Below are positions 44,046 to 51,963 of a stretch of 53,162 bases of DNA, piece by piece (positions within the stretch are counted from its first letter, which is position 1; the number at the start of each line of letters is the position of its first letter). The notes under the pieces were generated by a model. The model did not search any database. It had not been told where the DNA came from and saw only the letters and a list, made by a program, of their open reading frames with translations. The DNA lies in IMG/VR virus record IMGVR_UViG_3300011114_000999, positions 1-53,162 of that record; one strand, given 5' to 3'. The translations under genes were made by a program, and so were the position numbers. The stretch comes from a virus.

Positions 44046-46343
44046 ATGCCTTTTGGATCTAAAGGTTTTAGTGGTAAGCCATTAAAAAGTTTTGATAGCG
44101 GCTTGTCCAAAGGGTTTGAAGATGTTAGCAAACCAGTACTACCTGATTTTCTTTTAGATGAGAACCCGTTTAAATTTACTCCTAAAGATTCAAAATATAG
44201 GAGCAACATCCGCTTCTACGATCAGGACGCTTTATGGACCAGGTGGAGACGTGGGTATGAACTCTATACAGTTACGCAAAATGTTTTAGGTTCTTTTTCT
44301 CAAGAGAGGGCACAGCGTGGTGATTACAGAATGTACTGTTCGTTTCAACAGTTTCCAGGTGTATTTATACCTATACGTGTTTTTACTTTTCCTACAACAA
44401 ATTCAGAACTGGGTAATCAGTTAGTAGGTATAAGAGATGCAAACTCATTAAATTTCTATAATTTTGGTTTGCCAATACTTGAGGTACGTTATTTAGGAAC
44501 AGTAAGCAGCGCAACATATTCTCAAAGTAGTACAACAATAATAGTTTCAAAACAAGATCATGGTTTTTTTGTAGGAGAAAATGTTTATCTTGTCTTTACT
44601 TCCGGTGCTGGCGTAAACGCAACACTACCAATTACTTCGACAACCAAAAACTCTTTTACCTGTATCACTGCGGCACCGTTAACTACAGGAGGTAATTTAA
44701 CAATACAACTATCAACGATATTTACAGATGCACGTTGGACTGAACTCAGGACAAAACTTAGAAGTTTACCTACTGCAGCAAGTTTTCTTTCAGGTGAACG
44801 TTTAGTCGATAGGGTAATTGAAAAAGATCCAGGCATCTCTGCAACTTATTCAAGGACAGGCTCCACATTAACTGTAAATTGTTCTTCTGTGCATGGACTT
44901 TCAACCGGCAATACTGTTTATTTATCAATTAGCAACGGACTTATTGTCTCTGGTCAATATACTATTACCGTTACTTCTACAACACAATTTACAATAACAA
45001 CAATTACTAGTGGTACAACAAGTGGTAATGCTACAGTAATTCGTTTGATAATGGGATTTAGGTATGATGACTATGTTGGGTACACGGTAAAAACAGTTGA
45101 CGCTACTACAAATGAGATTGTTTTTTATCGTACGGATAGCTATGCAGCACAAACAACAAACAATAAAACGGAAACAGTAGTACCAGCCGCAAGGGGATTT
45201 GAGGTTGGTAGATTTTTAACAACTGAAGTACGTTATCAATGTACATGTCAAGACTACACTAGGCGGTCAGGATATAATTTTTTTAAAGAAGTCGCGCATA
45301 AAAACTTTCCAGTTACAGCAATTGGCTCTACTAAACCCGGCCAATATCTAGATAAAGATGGTTCGTTAATTAATCAACGAGATAACGTAGGTGTTTTTTC
45401 TGATCTAGGTCACGTTGCTATTAATAATTTCTACCAACTACCAACTTACGAAGACACCTCCGATACGTCTTTTCCTAATTTAATGTACTATCAATTAAGG
45501 TGGTGTAAGCATATATATGCTGCTATGTTTTCTTTAAAACATGATGAAGGAAATTCCCCATTATCTATTAGTGCGAAGTATATTCAATCCGGTGTAAACA
45601 TTACAATTACCGCAGAGAATCATGGATTACAGGCTAATACAAAAGTTGAACTCGTATTTACAAGTGGCGGTGCAGCGTCAGGTCAGTATACCATCACGCA
45701 AATTATTAATAATAATAGTTTTATCATTGCCTATCCTTTTTCAAACAATACAAGTGGTTACTGCATTGTTGAAAATTTAAAAGAACATGATTATGTTAAA
45801 ACTTGGCTTTTAGAGCCTAATGATAAACCAGTTGGCGATTCTTTAGATGCATTTTATATTTCTTTTGACAAAGAAAATAAAAACTTGCGTAAAGCTGCAG
45901 AACGATTTGCTCTAGTTAAACAAGGTGAGAAGTGGGTTGGAACGCAGTCAGTTATAGGATCTAGAAATTTACCAGAAGACATTGCTAATATCGATCCACA
46001 GCTTTTAGTAATGTTAATGACTGACGAAATACGTAGAGGGTCTTCGGGAACATTAGACAATCAAGGTGTTTTACAGAACAGTACACAAAGAATGATTTCA
46101 ATGATTAGTAAATTGTTAAATTTACAACCAGAGTTTATTCTTGGCACTAAATTTGCCATGTTAGATGAACCCCTGATTAATTACATGCCAACATTCGATG
46201 CTGGTGCAATTAGAGGAGGTGCTTATTTAAATGGAACGCCTACGGAGGATCCGGCCACATTGACCGCTATTAATTGCTCCAGCTATGATCCGTATGTGCA
46301 GCAAGATACGGTAGTATCTTCTGGACGTTATATTAATTCTTAA
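44046..46343 (+). CDS. Large tail protein with three FCCH-like modules and a SWIM-like cysteine set (765 aa)
   Basis: Three beta modules of the 'atysqs.ttitV...hGl..g..VyL.f.sG' type lie near residues 155-225, 265-335 and 505-575. Between the second and third is CTC (399-401) and, 86 residues later, CKH (487-489), a SWIM-like CxC...CxH set. The N-terminus (FYDQDALWTRWRRGYELYTV) is a typical tail-tube-adjacent segment. It is probably a tail hub or spike protein. Function of the cysteine set in a virion protein is unclear. Confidence 0.7.
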   Translation: MPFGSKGFSGKPLKSFDSGLSKGFEDVSKPVLPDFLLDENPFKFTPKDSKYRSNIRFYDQDALWTRWRRGYELYTVTQNVLGSFSQERAQRGDYRMYCSFQQFPGVFIPIRVFTFPTTNSELGNQLVGIRDANSLNFYNFGLPILEVRYLGTVSSATYSQSSTTIIVSKQDHGFFVGENVYLVFTSGAGVNATLPITSTTKNSFTCITAAPLTTGGNLTIQLSTIFTDARWTELRTKLRSLPTAASFLSGERLVDRVIEKDPGISATYSRTGSTLTVNCSSVHGLSTGNTVYLSISNGLIVSGQYTITVTSTTQFTITTITSGTTSGNATVIRLIMGFRYDDYVGYTVKTVDATTNEIVFYRTDSYAAQTTNNKTETVVPAARGFEVGRFLTTEVRYQCTCQDYTRRSGYNFFKEVAHKNFPVTAIGSTKPGQYLDKDGSLINQRDNVGVFSDLGHVAINNFYQLPTYEDTSDTSFPNLMYYQLRWCKHIYAAMFSLKHDEGNSPLSISAKYIQSGVNITITAENHGLQANTKVELVFTSGGAASGQYTITQIINNNSFIIAYPFSNNTSGYCIVENLKEHDYVKTWLLEPNDKPVGDSLDAFYISFDKENKNLRKAAERFALVKQGEKWVGTQSVIGSRNLPEDIANIDPQLLVMLMTDEIRRGSSGTLDNQGVLQNSTQRMISMISKLLNLQPEFILGTKFAMLDEPLINYMPTFDAGAIRGGAYLNGTPTEDPATLTAINCSSYDPYVQQDTVVSSGRYINS

Positions 46344-46345
46344 CC

Positions 46346-46783
46346 ATGACCGTTCAAATATTAAGTCGCTTCTCAGACCTTCTTTATGACCGGCCCTTTC
46401 CAACAAGATTAGGCGTACTCCCCGATGGCGTAGAAATGGCTTTAAACCATAACGCTAATGATCCGGGTTTATATTTTGCAGATAATACGTCAGGGCCTAC
46501 ACGCGGCTTAATAAAAGTAGGTCCCACACACGTAGGCAGTACCGCTCCTAACCTTACACCTACTGGCTACACAAGCTACTCTAAGGGTGAATCCTGGTTA
46601 GATGAGTCTAGTACTAAAATCTTTAAGGTGTACGATGGCTCAACATTTCAAACAACAAATGCTGTTGCTTCTGTTAGTTCTGGTAAACCATCTAATCCAA
46701 TAAACGGACAACTTCATTACGACTCAGCGATACCAGGTTTATTTATATACTTAACAAGTAGTGCTAACTGGGTTGCTGTTTAA
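46346..46783 (+). CDS. Tail-associated protein (145 aa)
   Basis: A beta-rich short protein (RLGVLPDGVEMALNHNANDP, GLYFADNTSGPTRGLIKVGP). It looks like a small head/neck or tail decoration protein found before the fibre genes. It ends four bases inside the convergent minus gene. No family recognised. Confidence 0.55.
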   Translation: MTVQILSRFSDLLYDRPFPTRLGVLPDGVEMALNHNANDPGLYFADNTSGPTRGLIKVGPTHVGSTAPNLTPTGYTSYSKGESWLDESSTKIFKVYDGSTFQTTNAVASVSSGKPSNPINGQLHYDSAIPGLFIYLTSSANWVAV

Positions 46784-47019
46784 CGCATTACCCTGTCAAG
46801 AATCCTATCTAATTTACTATGTACAGCCTGCATTTCCCGAAGAAAGTCTTCTTTTAATACGTAATCCCTGATTAAACGGTCTTCTAAGGAGTCGAGTTTG
46901 TCTTCAATTTTTTCAAAACGTTTATTCAAACGCTCTTGCGAATTATACAAGGCCTTGGACAGACCGGCAAATGCCGCAATTCCTGCAGAAAGAGCAGTTA
47001 TAATTGTTTCTATTGGCAT
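46780..47019 (-). CDS. Small membrane coiled-coil protein on the opposite strand (79 aa)
   Basis: One N-terminal hydrophobic helix (ETIITALSAGIAAFAGLSKAL) followed by a coiled coil (RFEKIEDKLDSLEDRLIRDY and SKLDRILDRVM). This layout resembles XhlA-like or holin-type helper proteins. It is the only leftward gene in the late half and could be a lysis or exclusion gene with separate control. Confidence 0.65.
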   Translation of the reverse strand: MPIETIITALSAGIAAFAGLSKALYNSQERLNKRFEKIEDKLDSLEDRLIRDYVLKEDFLREMQAVHSKLDRILDRVMR

Positions 47020-47040
47020 TGTTTTAGTCCTCTTACTATC

Positions 47041-47069
47041 TATTCTAAAGGATTTAACAACTTAGAATA
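47041..47069. repeat. Eight-base inverted repeat between divergent genes
   Basis: TATTCTAA (47041-47048) and TTAGAATA (47062-47069) flank a 13-base centre in the 72-base gap between the leftward membrane gene and the rightward 47092 gene. It is placed to act as a shared operator or promoter dyad. Confidence 0.5.
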
Positions 47070-47091
47070 ACATCAGAAAAATAAAGGTATC

Positions 47092-47625
47092 ATGTCAACA
47101 GGGTACGATCCCAATATAGAAGGGGCTATTACTGTACTCGTTGATTTGATGTCCGGTAATGGGTTCACGCTTACTAGGAAACCCTATGCTCCTAATTATA
47201 GGGGTTTGGTGGATTGCATTATTGATTTAAAAGATGGTTTGTATGCATATGTTCCACATAGAGTTGGATTTAATGCTGTGGTTTTTGAGAACGTAAATAA
47301 AAATGATGCGGTTTACCTTAGAGTAGCAGATGGTCAGGCAGGCAAAGCTATTGCAAGCGGCGTTTCTTTTGACGCTGCCTGTGTTATTGGGTTTGCTGAA
47401 GAGGCCGTTCTCTCAGGCGGAACAGCAAGAATTATTGTTGCAGGGTTTCAAACTTTTACAACTACTTTAGATCCAGGGGATTTGTATTTCCTATCCGCTG
47501 CAACTGCTGGCCAAATCACAACAACGCCACCAAGTACCGCTGGTCAATATGTAACAAGAGTAGGAGAAGCATCAACAACCAGTGAATTTGTTATCCAAAT
47601 AGAACCGCCAATTAGGTTAAGGTAA
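47092..47625 (+). CDS. Tail decoration/fibre protein, paralogue A (177 aa)
   Basis: C-terminal domain LDPGDLYFLSAATAGQITTT ... GQYVTRVGEAS is the common phage-tail domain ('l.pG..yyls...aG.ittt.ps..g.yv..vG.A'). It has a good ribosome site (AAAGG four bases before ATG). The next gene carries the same domain, so they are paralogues. Confidence 0.7.
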   Translation: MSTGYDPNIEGAITVLVDLMSGNGFTLTRKPYAPNYRGLVDCIIDLKDGLYAYVPHRVGFNAVVFENVNKNDAVYLRVADGQAGKAIASGVSFDAACVIGFAEEAVLSGGTARIIVAGFQTFTTTLDPGDLYFLSAATAGQITTTPPSTAGQYVTRVGEASTTSEFVIQIEPPIRLR

Positions 47626-47627
47626 AT

Positions 47628-48443
47628 ATGTCAATCACACCAATAAGTAATACTGATTTATACCCAGGTCTTTCTTGGGCCACTGTATTCACGTCAGGTA
47701 ACCAGAGCGGTATATATGCAATAAATAGTACGACAGCAACTGGGACACTTTTTGATTTTAAAAATTATTCCACGTCCGTTGAACTACTTTGTTGTTCTAC
47801 TGATGGGATAGCTACAGTCTACGCAAATGGTGTTGCCGCAACGGGAATTGCGGTTGGTAGTACATATGCGTCAGCTACTTGGATAACGGTTCTTTCTGGA
47901 GCAGGTACATTAACAAGCATAGCTGTTGAATCCATAGGTACACAAAGGGGAATACTATTTCAAATTCGTGTTGATGGAACTCAACTTATTGATTTAAATC
48001 CTTACGCACCAAATGATCTTGGTGTAATTGAATCTTTAATAGATTTAAAAACAAATATAGCAAATATTTTACCAGTAAGATCAAGCTTGTCAATTATAGG
48101 AACTACGTTTGAGCCGGTTTCACAAGGTGAGGCAGTTTATATGCGTAGCAGTGACGGAAAGTTGGGTAGGGCCGCCTCTAATTCCACTGTTGAACTAGCT
48201 ACTGTTATTGGTTTTGCCCGTGAAACAAAAACAACAGGCCAACTTTTACAAGCCTCTTTTGCTGGTATACAGGGAACAACAGGCCTTACCCCAGGTAGCA
48301 TTTATTTTTTATCTGCTAGTTCTCCTGGTGCAATAGTAACTACTGCTCCATCTACTTCTTCTTACTACATCACAAGGGTGGGTAAGGCTGTGACTTCTAC
48401 CCAACTTGCCGTGGACTTAGAACCACCTATACTTTTAACGTAG
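47628..48443 (+). CDS. Tail decoration/fibre protein, paralogue B (271 aa)
   Basis: Residues about 115-271 are a longer homologue of the previous protein (NDLGVIESLIDLKTN..., LTPGSIYFLSASSPGAIVTT). The first 110 residues form an added beta domain. Probably a fibre or adhesin. Confidence 0.65.
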   Translation: MSITPISNTDLYPGLSWATVFTSGNQSGIYAINSTTATGTLFDFKNYSTSVELLCCSTDGIATVYANGVAATGIAVGSTYASATWITVLSGAGTLTSIAVESIGTQRGILFQIRVDGTQLIDLNPYAPNDLGVIESLIDLKTNIANILPVRSSLSIIGTTFEPVSQGEAVYMRSSDGKLGRAASNSTVELATVIGFARETKTTGQLLQASFAGIQGTTGLTPGSIYFLSASSPGAIVTTAPSTSSYYITRVGKAVTSTQLAVDLEPPILLT

Positions 48444-48495
48444 TGTCAAACTATACCCTTGATAATATAGATAATAAGGTGAGACCTGTGCACGC

Positions 48496-49959
48496 ATGAC
48501 AACTAGAAAACCTATTGTTTTAATTTCAGGGCTTTTTGAAGAAGTAAATACTCCGACGGATGGACTGGACTTTGCTGGAAATACGACAACAAATTTAACA
48601 GAGGGTACAAATCTTTATTACACAGATACTAGAGCACGGTTATCAATTTCTGCTGGAAACACAGGAACTGGATATGGGTCTATAAGCTATAACAACAGTA
48701 CAGGAGTTCTTACCTATTCAGTAGTTACAGACTTAAATATTAGAGGTGCTTTAAGTGTAGCTGGTGGCTCAGGTTTAACGTACAACAGTACTACCGGAGA
48801 ATTTGGTACAAGTGCTATTCCAAACTCTCAATTAGCCAACAGTAGTATTACTTTTGGTGTTACACCTGCTGCTTTAGGTTCTACAGTAACAAGTTTTGAT
48901 ATTACCAATCTAAAAACCACTGGGCTTGAAATAAAACATCCATCTACCAGTGCTTCACATATAATAGCTGATTACGCAGGTATTCTTTTTACGGGCGCCA
49001 CAATTACAGTTGGTCAGTATATTGACCTAGTACCTGCACAGCCGACCGGCGCACGTGTTATTACTCTTCCAGATGCAACAGGTACGGTTGCTCTGTTGTC
49101 ATCAATAAGTGCATCAAACACTGGAACTGGATACGGATCTCTAAGCTATAACAACACTACCGGAGTACTTACATATTCAGTAGTCACAGATTTAAACATT
49201 AGGGGTGCTTTAAGTGCTACTAACAGTGGTAGTGGTTATGGGTCAATAAGTTATAACAGTACCTCTGGCGCTATTACTTATTCAGTAGTTACAGACTTAA
49301 ACATTAGAGGTGCTTTAAGTGTATCCGGTGGGTCAGGTTTAACGTATAACAGTACTACCGGAGTATTTGGTACAAGTGCTATTCCAAACGCACAGCTTGC
49401 TAATAGCAGCCTAACTGTCGGTTCTACGTCAATTGCCCTTGGAAGCACTGCAACCAGCATCTCTGGCTTAACTGCTTTAACAGCAACAACATTAACCGCT
49501 GGTACTGGCGGACATATATTTACTGGCTCCTCATCAGGAACTACTACAGTTGTTGCCACAGCGGCAGCATCTGGAACTTTAACTCTTCCTGCTACTACCA
49601 GCACACTTGCCGTTCTAGGCTTAGCCCAAAGCTACAGTGCGGCACAACGTGGAACAATCAGTGTTCTTACAAGTAGTTCTTCCATTACTCCAGATTTTGC
49701 TGTTGCTAATAACTTTTCCTTAACCTTAGGCGTAAGTACTACGATCCAGAACCCGTCAAACTTAACTGCCGGACAAAGCGGTGCAATAGTTATTACTCAG
49801 GACGCCACCGGTTCCAGAACAATTGCATACGGCTCATATTTTAAATTTTCAGGTGGTACACCAACAGCCACGACAACTGCAAATGCCGTTGACGTATTAG
49901 TTTATTATGTTGAATCAGCTACAAGAATAACAGCTAGACTAATAACAAACGTAGCATAA
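48496..49959 (+). CDS. Repeat-containing tail fibre protein (487 aa)
   Basis: Residues 50-330 hold repeats such as GYGSISYNNSTGVLTYSVVT and TDLNIRGALS...SGLTYNST, typical of beta-helical fibres. The C-terminus (TISVLTSSSSITPDFAVANN ... QDATGSRTIAYGSYFKFSGG) is shared with the 51131 gene. A likely host-binding fibre. Confidence 0.75.
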   Translation: MTTRKPIVLISGLFEEVNTPTDGLDFAGNTTTNLTEGTNLYYTDTRARLSISAGNTGTGYGSISYNNSTGVLTYSVVTDLNIRGALSVAGGSGLTYNSTTGEFGTSAIPNSQLANSSITFGVTPAALGSTVTSFDITNLKTTGLEIKHPSTSASHIIADYAGILFTGATITVGQYIDLVPAQPTGARVITLPDATGTVALLSSISASNTGTGYGSLSYNNTTGVLTYSVVTDLNIRGALSATNSGSGYGSISYNSTSGAITYSVVTDLNIRGALSVSGGSGLTYNSTTGVFGTSAIPNAQLANSSLTVGSTSIALGSTATSISGLTALTATTLTAGTGGHIFTGSSSGTTTVVATAAASGTLTLPATTSTLAVLGLAQSYSAAQRGTISVLTSSSSITPDFAVANNFSLTLGVSTTIQNPSNLTAGQSGAIVITQDATGSRTIAYGSYFKFSGGTPTATTTANAVDVLVYYVESATRITARLITNVA

Positions 49960-49965
49960 TAGATT

Positions 49966-50370
49966 ATGGCAACTCAAGTACAACTAAGGCGCGGTACGAC
50001 TGCTGAGACAGCTGCTTTTGCTGGTGCACTGGCGGAGGTTACTGTTGATACAGAGAAACTTACAGCCATAGTTCATGATGCGATAACACTTGGCGGGTTC
50101 CCGCTTTTACGAGAAGACGGTACCAACTGTTTACTTTCTCCCGGCGCACTCAATAGTTGCGCTCTTAAGTTTGCCAACAGCATTAATACTGGTATTATTA
50201 GTCCAGTACAGGCACAATTATCTTTGGTGACGAACGGTGTTGCAAGGCTTACAATAGATTCTTCAGGGAGTGCAACCTTCTCTGGAAACCTAACCGTTAA
50301 TGGAAGTCTTAGTGTCGCTGGCACTACTACTTCATCTGACACTTTAACCTTAATTATTGCTCTAAGTTAA
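49966..50370 (+). CDS. Mtd N-terminal-like tail fibre attachment protein (134 aa)
   Basis: The start MATQVQLRRGTTAETAAFAG then AEVTVDTEKLTAIVHDAIT is the N-terminal motif of major tropism determinant-type and related fibre proteins. It is short, so it holds this attachment module plus a beta stretch (SGNLTVNGSLSVAGTTT). It may connect fibres to the baseplate. Confidence 0.75.
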   Translation: MATQVQLRRGTTAETAAFAGALAEVTVDTEKLTAIVHDAITLGGFPLLREDGTNCLLSPGALNSCALKFANSINTGIISPVQAQLSLVTNGVARLTIDSSGSATFSGNLTVNGSLSVAGTTTSSDTLTLIIALS

Positions 50371-50715
50371 ATGGCAAACACTTTTAAAAAAGATACAAAG
50401 TCAAGCCTTTTGACAGCTGATGTAACATCAAGCGCAAGTACTAATATACTTACAGCGAGCAGCTCTGCTACTCTTGTTATTCTTAGTGTATTAGTCTCAA
50501 ACAAAACTGGCAGTAGTGCAAATGCAAATGTATACATTTCTTCCGCAGTTGGCGATTCAGTATTTCTTATAAAAAATGGGCCAGTGCCAGCAGGATCTTC
50601 GCTAGAGATTGTACAAGGTAATAAGTTGATTGTAGAGCCTTCAGATGTTATCCGCGCCAGCTCAGATACCGGCTCGGCACTTGACATAATGATTAGCTAC
50701 CTGGAGCAAACATAA
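50371..50715 (+). CDS. Small beta-rich tail protein (114 aa)
   Basis: A beta sandwich-like protein (LVILSVLVSNKTGSSANANV, SLEIVQGNKLIVEPSDVIR). Position and composition suggest a small virion protein on the tail. It overlaps the next gene by TAATG. Confidence 0.6.
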   Translation: MANTFKKDTKSSLLTADVTSSASTNILTASSSATLVILSVLVSNKTGSSANANVYISSAVGDSVFLIKNGPVPAGSSLEIVQGNKLIVEPSDVIRASSDTGSALDIMISYLEQT

Positions 50716-51122
50716 TGACAACAGGACTAACAACAATCGGTGATATTGACATCCTGTACAAACAGGTAAGTTCTTTAAAAGAAGATATTAAAAACAAAGG
50801 AGAACTAAAAGAAGAAACATATAATTTAAAAATTACTGAAATAGAAAAGCGTCTTCAAGATTTAGAATCAAGAATTTTTGAAGAACGTGTTCTTGAACTG
50901 GATGATACTTCTTGGAATAATATTATTTTAAAAAGAAATTACCTACTTAAGTCAACAGACTGGACCGTTACTTCTGGTTGCACTGTAGATCAATCTGCTT
51001 GGGTATCATATAGACAACAATTAAGGGACTTACCACAAACGTTTTTCGGTGTAAAATTAAATGAGGTCCGATGGCCAGCAGCACCTGCTACTACTGGCCC
51101 AAACTCAATAAAAAATAAATAG
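50715..51122 (+). CDS. Tail fibre assembly-type protein (135 aa)
   Basis: N-terminal coiled coil (KITEIEKRLQDLESRIFEER), then LLKSTDWTVTSGCTVDQSAW and VSYRQQLRDLPQTF with a final W-P. This 'tDW...aW..YRq.LRdlP' pattern is common in phage tail assembly chaperones. It lies between fibre genes, fitting that role. Confidence 0.7.
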   Translation: MTTGLTTIGDIDILYKQVSSLKEDIKNKGELKEETYNLKITEIEKRLQDLESRIFEERVLELDDTSWNNIILKRNYLLKSTDWTVTSGCTVDQSAWVSYRQQLRDLPQTFFGVKLNEVRWPAAPATTGPNSIKNK

Positions 51123-51130
51123 GAACTGAC

Positions 51131-51961
51131 ATGCGTTATATAGGAAACACAACATTAACACCTGGTATAAGTTACCAACGTATTGATAATATTGGGTCTA
51201 GTTTTAACGGCGTTACAACGTCTTTTCCATTATTAGTTTCTGGTATTTCACCTGTCCCATTTCCATCTAACCCACAACAATGTTTAATTTCTGTTAACGG
51301 TGTAATTCAAAAGCCAGACCCAACCGGTGCAGCTGGCTTTAATTTAGTAGGCACGAACATAGTATTTGCCTCTGCTCCGACAGGAGGTTGGGCTTTCTTC
51401 GGGGTTGTTCTTGCTGGGTCTGATTTTGTTGCGGTTGGGGCTAGTTTCCCAGACGGTTCAAACAGTGCACCGAGTATTACATTTGATAATGCACCAACCA
51501 CTGGTTTTTATCGCAGTGGCTCAAATGAAATTAGTGTTACTACTGGGGGTGTTCAGCGTGCTGTTTTTGACGCTAACGGTAATCTTGCTATAGGAGCATC
51601 TGTAGGTAATACAAAAATATATGTACAGGGAACTGGAGCAATGAACATTGCAACTTTAACTGATGGGTCTACAATTACTCCTGATTTTTCAGTTGCTAAT
51701 AATTTTACAGTTACTTTGACTGGAACGCCCCGGACACTTGCTAACCCAACTGGCATGACTGTTGGACAGAGTGGTTTGATTTATATTCTGCAGGATGCAA
51801 CGGGAAACAGAATTTTAAGTTACGGCAGCCATTGGAAATTCCCTGGCGGCCAATCGTTTAAAAATTTAACTACTACAGCAAACGCAGTTGACTTAATTGG
51901 TTATACTGTACGTACAAGTACAAGCATTGCTTGTCAACTCGTGAACAACCTTACCCAATAA
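51131..51961 (+). CDS. Tail fibre protein (276 aa)
   Basis: The N-terminus (NIGSSFNGVTTSFPLLVSGI) and the centre (FDNAPTTGFYRSGSNEISVT, GGVQRAVFDANGNLAIG) are typical of cyanophage fibres; the C-terminal 100 residues are homologous to the end of the 48496 protein. Likely another receptor-binding fibre or fibre segment. Confidence 0.7.
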   Translation: MRYIGNTTLTPGISYQRIDNIGSSFNGVTTSFPLLVSGISPVPFPSNPQQCLISVNGVIQKPDPTGAAGFNLVGTNIVFASAPTGGWAFFGVVLAGSDFVAVGASFPDGSNSAPSITFDNAPTTGFYRSGSNEISVTTGGVQRAVFDANGNLAIGASVGNTKIYVQGTGAMNIATLTDGSTITPDFSVANNFTVTLTGTPRTLANPTGMTVGQSGLIYILQDATGNRILSYGSHWKFPGGQSFKNLTTTANAVDLIGYTVRTSTSIACQLVNNLTQ

Positions 51962-51963
51962 TT

